The notes beneath the pieces were generated by a model. It saw only the letters and a program-made list of their open reading frames with translations. It made no database searches and was not told the origin of the DNA. A program made the translations under genes and the position numbers. Below, one piece after another: positions 18,370 through 26,245 of a stretch of DNA of 64,000 bases. This DNA is from Caproicibacterium sp. BJN0003. Its GTDB lineage: Bacteria > Bacillota > Clostridia > Oscillospirales > Acutalibacteraceae. The stretch is taken from contig NZ_CP111108.1 in assembly GCF_026314295.1 (NCBI RefSeq), positions 1,488,001 through 1,552,000 of the forward strand, read 5' to 3'. How positions within the stretch are numbered: the first letter of the stretch is position 1; each line of letters begins with the position of its first letter.

Positions 18370-19860
18370 TCAAAATTGAAAATAAATAAAGGGATTATAA
18401 CTTCCTTTTACCAGATAAGATACACATACAATGAACAATAAAATCATTCCAACCGGGTACAGAATTTCCATAACCCGATGAAAGGGAGCCTCCATATAGA
18501 CGGATTTTTCGTCATAGGGAGGTTCTTTTGAAATACGGCGTTCGGTAAGAATTCCCTTGGCCAAAAACTGATTGACAATTCCGACAACAGGCATAGAAAA
18601 GGCTGTACAAAGAACAAAAAACACCCAAAATTCTTTTAGGAACATAGAAGCATAATCATTCCAAAAACCATTTTGGACAAAGTTAAACATGCTCTGAATA
18701 TAATTCACTGCTTTCGGAAGGGAATCTGAGCGGAACAACACCCACCCTAACACAATGACTAAAAGCGCATAAATATGGCGAACAGCATTTGGAACCTTCA
18801 TCTTTTCGAAATGGAAAACTCTTTCCCATGCAATACAGACAAAGTTCAGAATTCCCCACGCCAAAAAAGTCCAGTTTGCGCCATGCCAGATTCCTGTTGC
18901 AATCCATACCACTACAAGATTTCGAATCACCTTGTCCTGATTGCGCATCCGTGATCCCCCAAGCGGAATATAAAGATAATCGCGAAACCATGCGCCCAAT
19001 GTAATATGCCATCTTCTCCAGAACTCGCCGATAGATTTAGAAATGTAAGGATACCAAAAATTTCGCGGCAACTGAAAACCGAACATCAGTCCAAGTCCAA
19101 TGGCCATATCGGAATACCCCGAAAAATCAAAATAGATTTGGAAGGTATATGCAATTGCCCCCATCCATGCCAATCCAACCGGCAAAGTTTCCATCTGTTG
19201 CAGAGAAAAAATCCGATCTGCCACGATTGCCATATTATTGGCCAAAAGGACCTTTTTCCCGAGCCCCACTAAAAAGAAACAAACACCGGAAGAAAACTTT
19301 TGTATGGTTTCTTTGCGACCATAAATCTGAGGCTCAAAATCCGTATATTTGGTAATTGGTCCCTGCGTTAACTTCGGAAAAAAAGAAAGATACAGTGCAA
19401 AATTCAGCGGATTCTTTTGAACCCCAACACTTCCTCTATAAACATCAATTCCATAAGAAATCGCTTGAAAGGTAAAAAACGAAATTCCAACAGGCAATGC
19501 AAAAGTAAATTGTGCTACATCAATTGGTGAAGTCATAAAATAATTGATTGTCTGAACGGCGGACGAAAGATATTTAAAGACAAAAAGCAATCCTAAATTA
19601 AAGAGAATAGATAAAGTTAAGAAAAAGATTTTACGTCCTTTGGATTTTTTTGCAGAGTCAATCAAAAGTCCGAAAACATAATTAATTAAAATGGAAAGAA
19701 TTAAAATTCCAATATTTTTTGGTTCGCCAAAGGCATAAAACGCTAAACTGCAGACCAGCAAAATAATATTTTTGAACGTGATGGAAAAGGAAAACAAATA
19801 ATATAACAGTAATGACGCCGGGAGGAAATAAAATAAAAAGGATAAGCTAGAAAAACTCAC
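18370..19860 (-). CDS. MBOAT-family O-acyltransferase (AlgI-like)
   Basis: A 496-residue polytopic membrane protein with ten or more hydrophobic helices. It has the MBOAT blocks LPVGISFFTFQAISYGIDVY, GEFWRRWHITLGAWFRDYLY with IPLGGSR, and GIWHGANWTFLAWG containing the essential histidine. Members of this branch pass acetyl groups across the membrane to an extracellular polysaccharide. It overlaps the upstream gene by 4 nt and is followed by the DHHW protein, so the three form one operon with the truncated cellulose synthase. The substrate is inferred to be a cellulose-like glucan. Confidence 0.93.
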   Translation of the reverse strand: MSFSSLSFLFYFLPASLLLYYLFSFSITFKNIILLVCSLAFYAFGEPKNIGILILSILINYVFGLLIDSAKKSKGRKIFFLTLSILFNLGLLFVFKYLSSAVQTINYFMTSPIDVAQFTFALPVGISFFTFQAISYGIDVYRGSVGVQKNPLNFALYLSFFPKLTQGPITKYTDFEPQIYGRKETIQKFSSGVCFFLVGLGKKVLLANNMAIVADRIFSLQQMETLPVGLAWMGAIAYTFQIYFDFSGYSDMAIGLGLMFGFQLPRNFWYPYISKSIGEFWRRWHITLGAWFRDYLYIPLGGSRMRNQDKVIRNLVVVWIATGIWHGANWTFLAWGILNFVCIAWERVFHFEKMKVPNAVRHIYALLVIVLGWVLFRSDSLPKAVNYIQSMFNFVQNGFWNDYASMFLKEFWVFFVLCTAFSMPVVGIVNQFLAKGILTERRISKEPPYDEKSVYMEAPFHRVMEILYPVGMILLFIVCVSYLVKGSYNPFIYFQF

Positions 19861-21059
19861 AATTTCTCCTCCTTTTTATTCCGATGAAAGTTTCTTTCAT
19901 ATTCTTCTCTTATCGAATAATAATTACGATTGGAAATTTCAAACCAATGTGAAATCAACGCTGCCAATAAAAGAAAGGCAGTTAAAATTCCTCCCTGAAT
20001 CCAGGTGAATGAATGGCCAAGCCATTGATAAAGAGGAGGTAAAATAGTACCGACTTCGGATGGATCCGGAACGAGGACTCCGGAATCCTGTGAATTCTCA
20101 TGGACCAGTTGAACTTGCAGCTTCCCAGCATTTAAACTTTGCTCTGTTTTTGCATAAATGGTAACTTCGGATGCAGTACAGTCACTACTGATTTCTAATT
20201 GCCCTTCTTTTGTGATCGTAATCCCTGTATCTGTGCCGGATAAAAAAAACTCTGGAGTCTGATCCTGCGGCTTCATATTCAAATCAGTCACAGATGCCTG
20301 ATAATTTTTTATAAGACTGCCCGTATGCGGAACTGTTATCTGCGTATCTCCAGAAGGCGTAATAAAATAATACTGCCCTCTCATTGCAGCCTCACTATTC
20401 TTTAAAAACTCAATTTTTCCGATCGTATAAGAAATAATCTGATACTCAGATTCAACTGCGGTAACGCCCCACGATTGGATCTGTGTAAGCGAAACCCGCC
20501 GGCCATCTTCGGTAAGCAACTGTGAAAAAGGAGCATACAGCGTCCCACTAAAATCTCCTGGAACCATCAATGTTCCATTCTCCGGGTAAAGGATGCTTGC
20601 TGTTTCTGTTTTATCATCCGGCTGCAAAATTGCAAAAGACTGATCGAGTAAAGACACGCTGACAGTCTTGCTGATCGTCAGGGTGAGATTCATTTTTAAT
20701 TCAGTATCTTGATTGTTTTCTACATGAAATCGAATCCCATCATACGCCGAAACATTTCGCCTCGTATCATCATAAAGATAAGACGAATAGTATCCCTTTT
20801 TAAGATTGGTGCTGTCTGCTGTAACCGTAGTCTTTGTTGACTCCTCTTCTCCTGTCGTATCGACCGTAACATCTGCACCGTCATTCCAAGACTTTATCTG
20901 TTCCGGCACAATCTGCACTGCATTGCTATCCTTTGAAGCAGCTGATACGGGGATTGTAAGAAATGACAGCAACAAGCAGATCGAAAGTCCGATCGCCCAA
21001 AACAAACTTTTCCTATATTTTGTTTTTATAAATCCATTCTGCTTCACAAAGCACCCCAT
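19857..21059 (-). CDS. Secreted, C-terminally anchored protein; possible BcsB-like partner of cellulose synthase
   Basis: A 400-residue protein I cannot place by motif. It has a signal peptide (hydrophobic stretch ending about SAA, residue 41), a long region that looks beta-rich and rich in S/T/D/Q, then one strong transmembrane helix near residues 350-372 and a short basic cytoplasmic tail. The region around residues 45-220 resembles a carbohydrate-binding jelly roll. BcsB has the same layout (outside domains plus one C-terminal helix that docks on BcsA), and this gene directly follows the bcsA remnant, 18 nt away. The BcsB-like role is inference from topology and position. A SD-like AAGGTGG precedes the ATG. 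Confidence 0.6.
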   Translation of the reverse strand: MGCFVKQNGFIKTKYRKSLFWAIGLSICLLLSFLTIPVSAASKDSNAVQIVPEQIKSWNDGADVTVDTTGEEESTKTTVTADSTNLKKGYYSSYLYDDTRRNVSAYDGIRFHVENNQDTELKMNLTLTISKTVSVSLLDQSFAILQPDDKTETASILYPENGTLMVPGDFSGTLYAPFSQLLTEDGRRVSLTQIQSWGVTAVESEYQIISYTIGKIEFLKNSEAAMRGQYYFITPSGDTQITVPHTGSLIKNYQASVTDLNMKPQDQTPEFFLSGTDTGITITKEGQLEISSDCTASEVTIYAKTEQSLNAGKLQVQLVHENSQDSGVLVPDPSEVGTILPPLYQWLGHSFTWIQGGILTAFLLLAALISHWFEISNRNYYSIREEYERNFHRNKKEEKL

Positions 21060-21077
21060 AATCCACCTTGAAAATTT

Positions 21078-22331
21078 TTAGTTTAAGTATTGCAGTTCAT
21101 CAAAGACTTCATAACGATTTAGTGTAGTGTCAATTTGCTTTCTGTAATTTTTCTCCTGAGCTCTATCTTGACGGCAGTCTGTAATCCATGTACTTAAAAG
21201 TGTTCGAAAAGCAGCGCTGCTCATTAGCTCTGCAAGATTGTCCACTCGATAAGAAGCTTCATGTTTCGAAATTTCCTCCTGCAAGCTGCACTCAAAAACG
21301 ACTCCTTCTTCCGAAAAAGAAAGCTTCTGTAAAGCCACCTCTTTAGAGGGATTCCAAAGAACCAACGACTCATAATCAAAAGTCGCCAGCACAAGTTTTC
21401 GTCCATCTTTCGTGGTAACCGTATGATCAAGTTCCACAAAAGGAAGTTTTTTGCTTGTGAAATTCTTCTTCGACTTTTTGCGGTACTCAATATTCAAAGC
21501 AAGGTCATCCATTGTACTTAGGCCGTTCTCCATCGTTCTTGGAAGCGTCGGATCCCGATCATAAACAATTTGCATCATTTGCCTTTTATTTGGTTCCGTA
21601 ATTTTTTGCATAGAAATTCCATATTTCCATTTTGAACCGATCTGCATAACATTGGCTACTTTTCCGCTCCACTCTGTTTCGTTCCGATCAGTGGCAAGCC
21701 GAATTGTTATTTCTTCCTCCGGTGGAATGTATTCGGGGAAATCGAAGACAAGAGAAATTCCGTTCTCTGAAATATCGTAAGTATGGGTTCGGAGCAGCTT
21801 GTTGTCATACGCCACCAAACAGCCAATATTTGCCTGGAATCGTTCAAATTCACGATGTTTCCGTCTTCCGTAAATAAAAAAGACAGACATCAATAAATAA
21901 TACAAATTCACTGAAAGCCAAAACAGAATCAAAAGATATGACGGCATGGCCAAGGTAAGAAGAAGATGGAGGCATCGTACCCATCCAATCCCATCTAAAG
22001 CCAAAAGGACAAGCAAGGTAATCGATGTTTTAAAAGAATACCCAAAATCGCTGGATTTCAGTTTTTCTTTACTGTCCTTTTTCGTCACTTCAAATTTCTT
22101 CTGCGAAATTCCAAGAGATTCTTTTAAAACCGGTAAAAAGAGAGCCGGTACCAAAGCCGTTTCATAAATATTTGTAATACGGGTGTTTCGAATATTTCCA
22201 GATAAACAATTAAGCGTATAGTGATTCAGCAAATACATTGGCAGCCAAAAGACCAAAACTTCTCCTAAGGTACATTTAACAACGATTAGGTCAAACACAG
22301 CATACAAAATTGGAGACAAAATATAAATCAT
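21078..22331 (-). pseudogene. bcsA: Cellulose synthase catalytic subunit, 5'-truncated: last membrane helices plus PilZ domain
   Basis: The C-terminal part of a BcsA/CcsA-type cellulose synthase. The first residues (IKRMIYILSPILYAVFDL) match the segment that follows the glycosyltransferase core, then NIYETALVPALFLPVL and two more hydrophobic stretches. A c-di-GMP-binding PilZ domain follows, with R160-E-F-E-R164 and D186-I-S-E-N-G191. The whole GT2 domain with its DxD and QxxRW motifs is missing. In-frame homology continues about five codons past the first ATG and then stops at the IS3 end, with a stop codon at 22359-22361. It cannot make cellulose. A PilZ membrane fragment of 417 residues might still be made. 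Confidence 0.88.
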
Positions 22332-22398
22332 TCGCTTAATTGGGCTGTACTGATATTGTCAATATTGGTTTACACTTTTTTCTCAAGAATGTTCGACC

Positions 22399-23304
22399 TT
22401 ATGCTGCCTCCTGCAATGAATCATAGTACTGCTGTCGCTTAACCATCGGAGGTAAGCCACCGTTAGCTGAACAGATTCGCCGGTTATTCCAATAGCCGAT
22501 GAAGTATCTCCAAATAAGAGTTTTTAACTGTTCTACTGTCATTGAGCTGGTATCGTAACGTCCATAAAGTAATTCCTCTTTGAATCTTGCCCACATACTT
22601 TCACATCTGGCATTGTCATGGCATCTGCCACCGGCACTGTTCATGCTTTGAAGAATGCCATATTTGTTGATTGCCTTACGATATAACCCGCTGGTATACT
22701 GCGTACCTCTGTCACTGTGAAGAATAGCTCCCCTAAGCATAGGATAGGCTCTATAAGCGTTATCTAAGGTTTGTTCACAAAGGGGAGCTTTCATATTTGT
22801 ATCCATGGCAAGACCCAATACCGCTAAATCGTAGCAGTCAAAGATGGCTGAAACATACAGTTTTCCATCAGAAGCTTTTATTTCAGTCATATCAGTAATA
22901 CATTTTTTTAGAAGTTTTTCAGCAGTGAAGTCACGTTTTATTAAATCATCTGATTTCCGGGCTTCTTTGTCAGCTTTAGTAATACCATTAGGCTTGCGTT
23001 TTGGTTTGTGATTAAGACCAATTTCGTCCATGACACGATAAACAGTTCTCTCGCCGGGAATGTGTATACCCTCCGGCTGTTTGAGTTGTAATGCCTGATA
23101 CATACGGATTCTTCCATAAGTGTCATTACATTCATCCTCACTACAAATATCAAGCATTGTATCTACCAATTCCTGATATTTCCATGGAGCATCCTTTGCT
23201 TTTAGGTATTTATTGAATGCTTGTCTGGAAACATGAAGCACTCTGCAATAAAAAGAAATTTTGCCCTTAATCTCGCCGTCATCAGTTTTGGTTGCAATAA
23301 ACAT
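22399..23304 (-). CDS. IS3 transposase OrfB (DDE integrase domain)
   Basis: A 301-residue catalytic part of the IS3 transposase. After an HTH_21-type region (residues about 20-100) comes the rve integrase fold with the catalytic triad D138 (TDMTEI), D198 (HSDRGTQY) and E235 (NARCESMW), about 36 residues between the last two. The C-terminal YIGYWNNRR-type block is present as FIGYWNNRRI. It appears intact and active. Its ATG overlaps the orfA stop by one base (ATGA-type junction, frame -1). The full transposase is probably made as an OrfAB fusion by ribosomal frameshifting. Confidence 0.95.
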   Translation of the reverse strand: MFIATKTDDGEIKGKISFYCRVLHVSRQAFNKYLKAKDAPWKYQELVDTMLDICSEDECNDTYGRIRMYQALQLKQPEGIHIPGERTVYRVMDEIGLNHKPKRKPNGITKADKEARKSDDLIKRDFTAEKLLKKCITDMTEIKASDGKLYVSAIFDCYDLAVLGLAMDTNMKAPLCEQTLDNAYRAYPMLRGAILHSDRGTQYTSGLYRKAINKYGILQSMNSAGGRCHDNARCESMWARFKEELLYGRYDTSSMTVEQLKTLIWRYFIGYWNNRRICSANGGLPPMVKRQQYYDSLQEAA

Positions 23305-23645
23305 CAGTCTCTGTTTTTTGCTGACTTCCGACGGCTGGCTGCGAAAAAAGCACTGGCTTCTTCGAGAAATTCATTTTCTTCTTTTAAACGACGGATTTCC
23401 TTATCCTGCTCTTTAATGCGCTTTTTGAGTTCGATAAGCTCATCGTTAAGAGATAAGGCATTCTTAGGCGTATGAACCGCGTCATTTGCGCTGAGACGAC
23501 CTTCTTTGAAGGCTTTTATCCAGGTGTACATAGTACCCTTGGGAATCCCTAATTCGTTAGCTGCTTTATGCCCACCAATTTCCTGAGCAAGTTTTACAGC
23601 TTGTGCTTTAAATTCATTGTCATAAGATTTTTGATTTTGTGCCAT
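23304..23645 (-). CDS. IS3 transposase OrfA (helix-turn-helix and leucine zipper)
   Basis: A 113-residue protein with a helix-turn-helix of the transposase-8 type (KAANELGIPKGTMYTWIKAF, residues about 29-48) that binds the inverted repeats. A coiled-coil region (ELIELKKRIKEQDKEIRRLK) follows for multimer formation. A slippery A AAA AAC heptamer lies in frame four codons before its stop. It starts 50 nt inside the right inverted repeat. Confidence 0.95.
   Translation of the reverse strand: MAQNQKSYDNEFKAQAVKLAQEIGGHKAANELGIPKGTMYTWIKAFKEGRLSANDAVHTPKNALSLNDELIELKKRIKEQDKEIRRLKEENEFLEEASAFFAASRRKSAKNRD
23313..23319 (-). other. Predicted -1 ribosomal frameshift site between orfA and orfB
   Basis: The minus strand reads GCA AAA AAC in the orfA frame, so the heptamer A AAA AAC is in the phase needed for tandem -1 slippage. 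The -1 frame stays open from there (CAG AGA CTG ATG) into orfB. A AAA AAC-type and A6G heptamers are the known IS3 frameshift signals. No downstream hairpin was evaluated. Confidence 0.75.
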
Positions 23646-23694
23646 AGGTTGTTTCTCCTGTTCTCGTATTGATTATGATTATATATCAAAGTCC

Positions 23695-23722
23695 TTGAGA
23701 ATAGGGTGTCAACTTTTATGAT
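23695..23722 (+). promoter_or_regulatory. Outward promoter spanning the right IS end
   Basis: TTGAGA (23695-23700) inside the inverted repeat and TATGAT (23717-23722) just outside it are 16 bp apart. This would drive transcription out of the element into the truncated ABC gene pair. IS elements often carry an outward -35 in the terminal repeat; activity here is not shown. Confidence 0.45.
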
Positions 23723-23966
23723 ACAACATCATTCCTGTGAGCATCTCATTCAGAACAGCTATCAGGTAAGTGGACCATCCCAATTGGTTGACCGTTTCTG
23801 CTCGGAACAAAAAGTTCTGCAAATACAAACTCTCAGCGGCTTAAAAGCAGCTACTATTCTAGGATCGCAGCCACCCGCCTTAGAAGGGCTGACTTTTTCA
23901 AAAATTTCACTTTCCGAACTGGTTTTGGCTTTGACCGATCAGGAAGGAGGAATTTCTCATGCGTAA
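23706..23966 (+). pseudogene. ABC transporter ATP-binding protein, C-terminal fragment
   Basis: About 80 residues that look like the end of an ABC ATPase, after the Walker B and H-loop region: CEHLIQNSYQVSGPSQLVDR and EGLTFSKISLSELVLALTDQ are of the type seen in the C-terminal regulatory part. Walker A, signature and Walker B are all absent. The frame opens inside the right end of the IS element with no SD, so the gene has lost its 5' two thirds. It overlaps the next gene by 8 nt, typical of an ATPase-permease pair. The identity is from sequence character and context. Confidence 0.65.
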
Positions 23967-24720
23967 GTCCATCACTTTGGTCCCGTTTCAGGAAAGAAAA
24001 TCATTTACCGGTCTTTTTCGATATGTACTTCATTTCATTTGGATTCCAATGGTGATTTTTTACGGCTATCTAGGAATGGTCATTTTATCAAGTCTGCATG
24101 ATCGTCATCTCAGCTGCGAACTAAATACCGCATTCTGTCTGTTGATTACGGCAATCGTGCTGCGTGATCATTCTTTTCGCATGCCGACAGTTCTAGGGAT
24201 TTCTCGGAAAACCCAAAATCTCGCTTACTGCGCAGCTTTTGCCGTTTTTGCAGCTGTTTTCGCCCTGACCGATACTTTTTTAGACTGGGTTTTATCCCTC
24301 AACGGACAGTATATCTCATTTTTCACGATGTGCCAGCAGAGCGACAGTGTTTCCGCCGGAATGACGTTACTGGAACAGCAAATGACATCGCCTTATGAAG
24401 AGATCGTATCCGCACCGTTTTTTGTGCCTGCACTGATTCCGATTGCTTTTCTCTGGCGGTTTGCTTTCTATTGGGCATTTCTTTTGCTGGGGAATTTTTA
24501 CGGAAGCCTATTATATCGAATCGGTTGGATATGGGCAGTCTTGCTCTTCATATTATGTTTTGTCAAATTTTCTTCTTTTTCTTTCATTTTCGCATTAGTT
24601 CCCGTATTCCTTACACCGATGCATACTTGGTTTTTTATCCCCTGTGCAATCGGCACGTTTGCCTTTCTCATTTATATTTCTCATTTGCTTACCCATCATC
24701 TATCGATCAAAGCAACATGA
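23959..24720 (+). CDS. Multi-pass membrane protein, probable permease of the truncated ABC system
   Basis: A 253-residue protein with about six hydrophobic helices (near residues 25-45, 60-70, 85-105, 150-175, 185-230). I see no enzyme motif. It overlaps the truncated ABC ATPase by 8 nt, and its ATG follows AGGAAGGAGG, so the two were translated together. It is best read as the ABC-2 type permease half. With the ATPase destroyed it is probably not functional unless another ATPase substitutes. Confidence 0.6.
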   Translation: MRKSITLVPFQERKSFTGLFRYVLHFIWIPMVIFYGYLGMVILSSLHDRHLSCELNTAFCLLITAIVLRDHSFRMPTVLGISRKTQNLAYCAAFAVFAAVFALTDTFLDWVLSLNGQYISFFTMCQQSDSVSAGMTLLEQQMTSPYEEIVSAPFFVPALIPIAFLWRFAFYWAFLLLGNFYGSLLYRIGWIWAVLLFILCFVKFSSFSFIFALVPVFLTPMHTWFFIPCAIGTFAFLIYISHLLTHHLSIKAT

Positions 24721-24761
24721 CTTCATTCTAAGTCATCGCACTTTATGTGAGGTGCAGTTTT

Positions 24762-25661
24762 ATGAATCAGAAAACGAATTTGACTTTAGAGCAAAGTTCC
24801 AATCGAATTGCAATTATTTTGTTAATTAACATCTTGGGACAAAATCTTTTAGCAAAGATCTTTCCTGTTTCTTCTTTTAATATTGACCAGTATCTTTATG
24901 CGACAATTTTAAACGGTTGTATTTTCATGATTGCTTCTCAACTCTTATTAAAGACTTCAGTCAAAAAGGTAATCAAGCATCAAAAAAAGAGTCGTTTTTC
25001 TTTGATTGAAAATATTTTATGGATATTTTTTACGGTCTCTTTAAACTTTTCAGGCTGTGCTTTATATTCACGGCGAGACGCACCCCCCATAAACGTGCAT
25101 CTATCACAGATATGGCTCTTTCTTTTATTAGCAGTTTTCACAGGATTCTATGAGGAATTTATATTCAGAGGTGTCTTTTTAGAAAATCTATGCAAAAGCA
25201 GCGGAAAAGTTTTTGCTGTTATATGGACGACTGTTTTATTTAGTTTCATGCATGGAACACAATTTCCTGCACCTTTAATTTTGGGGATTACAATGGGATG
25301 TCTCTATGTAATGAGTGGAAATTTACTGTTGCCGATTGCAGCTCATAGTATAAATGATTGGTTTGGATATTTGTTGACACCATTTGGAAACTTCTTATTC
25401 CCACAAAAAGCACCTGATGAAGTACAGCTAATTCTTAAATGGAGCTGCTTTGCAATTTTCCTTTTAACCACTTTATTACTTTTACTCTATTATCATTTTT
25501 ATAAGCATATTTCATTTCACCCCATTAAAAAAACAAAAGAGATCCTAAAATCTATTAAAAGTCATAAAACATCCTATCAAAAATTCTCTGGAACTGCCTG
25601 TATGACTTTCTTTTTGTTTCTAATATTAGCTAATATTCTTAGTGATTTTAGTCATTTGTAA
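24762..25661 (+). CDS. CPBP-family intramembrane protease (CAAX protease/Abi)
   Basis: A 299-residue membrane protein with the CPBP motifs: E131-E132-x3-R136 (YEEFIFRG), H164 in FSFMHG, and H195-S-I-N198 in AAHSINDW. These residues form the glutamate-type intramembrane active site. Relatives serve in prenyl-protein processing or as self-immunity proteins next to bacteriocin and ABC genes. The substrate here is unknown. The ATG at 24762 is preceded by GAGGTG; an in-frame GTG five codons upstream would overlap that SD. The gene looks more A/T-rich than its neighbours, with many TTA and AAA codons, hinting at separate origin (judged by eye, not counted). Confidence 0.88.
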   Translation: MNQKTNLTLEQSSNRIAIILLINILGQNLLAKIFPVSSFNIDQYLYATILNGCIFMIASQLLLKTSVKKVIKHQKKSRFSLIENILWIFFTVSLNFSGCALYSRRDAPPINVHLSQIWLFLLLAVFTGFYEEFIFRGVFLENLCKSSGKVFAVIWTTVLFSFMHGTQFPAPLILGITMGCLYVMSGNLLLPIAAHSINDWFGYLLTPFGNFLFPQKAPDEVQLILKWSCFAIFLLTTLLLLLYYHFYKHISFHPIKKTKEILKSIKSHKTSYQKFSGTACMTFFLFLILANILSDFSHL

Positions 25662-25711
25662 TAACATAAAAAAAGGGTAAATTCATAAAATATTTAGCTG
25701 GGAAAGCCCAT

Positions 25712-25774
25712 AAAAACGCCCTAAGCATTCGAGTAAGGATTTTCGTTCCTACCTGATTGCTTAGGGCGTTTTTT
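25712..25774. terminator. Bidirectional terminator between the CPBP and Rrf2 genes
   Basis: AAAAACGCCCTAAGCA pairs perfectly with TGCTTAGGGCGTTTTT, enclosing an inner GTAAGGA/TTCCTAC stem, with A and T runs at the ends. It separates two convergent genes. Confidence 0.92.
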
Positions 25775-25788
25775 ATAAAATCTTATTT

Positions 25789-26226
25789 TTAAACGTCGTC
25801 ATCTTTTTGTGATGACAAATCGTCCGAACTGCAAATCTGTGCAAACGTATAACTGTCAAGCTTTTTTCTGACCATCTCAGTGATCTCATCGTAGACTTTA
25901 TGAAACCGGCAATGTGCCCCACTGCCGCTGTGCGCACAACAATACTCATCCTGTTGGCATCGGCTGATCATATAAGGGCCCTCCACTGATTCCAGCACCT
26001 CACGCAAAGTGATTTGATCAGCAGGACGCGCCAGTGCATAACCGCCATGAGCCCCTTTGAATGAAACAATCAGTCCATCCGATACTAATTTTCGGAGAAT
26101 CTTTAAGGCAAATCTCTGCGGAACGTGGGTATTTTCTGAAATGGAGCCGGCGTCTACTTTTCCATTTGTCTTGGTGAGCAATTCCATAATTCGAACTGCA
26201 TAATCCGTCTCTAAAGTCATGACCAT
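25789..26226 (-). CDS. Rrf2-family transcriptional regulator with cysteine cluster
   Basis: A 145-residue DNA-binding protein with an N-terminal winged helix (TLETDYAVRIMELL, then HVPQRFALKILRKL and GAHGGYALARP). The later segment contains C90, C96, C97 and C106, the place where IscR-type Rrf2 proteins hold an Fe-S cluster. It may therefore sense iron-sulphur status, redox or NO. The ATG at 26226 lies 9 nt after AAGGAG; the in-frame ATG at 26235 abuts the SD and is unlikely. It follows sigA by 19 nt in the same direction. Its targets are not visible here. Confidence 0.88.
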   Translation of the reverse strand: MVMTLETDYAVRIMELLTKTNGKVDAGSISENTHVPQRFALKILRKLVSDGLIVSFKGAHGGYALARPADQITLREVLESVEGPYMISRCQQDEYCCAHSGSGAHCRFHKVYDEITEMVRKKLDSYTFAQICSSDDLSSQKDDDV

Positions 26227-26245
26227 AGCCGCCATCTCCTTTCAA

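Larger units (their letters stand above)
22368..23713 (-). mobile_element. IS3-family insertion sequence
   Basis: About 1.35 kb bounded by imperfect inverted repeats at 22368-22387 and 23694-23713 (16 of 20 positions match; inner ends CTCAAG). It carries orfA and orfB in the IS3 arrangement. Exact ends are uncertain by a few bases. The sequence outside the left repeat up to about 22346 matches neither flanking gene clearly and could belong to the element. I see no direct repeat of 3-5 bp at the two ends, in keeping with a deletion or rearrangement after insertion. Confidence 0.88.

Noticed and set aside
22340-22367. Target-site duplication for the IS element
   Set aside because: No matching 3-5 bp direct repeat is visible at the two ends, whichever of the likely ends is taken.
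22332-22387. Outward promoter at the left IS end driving the bcsA remnant
   Set aside because: TTGACA is present on the minus strand but the sequence 17 bp downstream (TTAAGC) is a poor -10.
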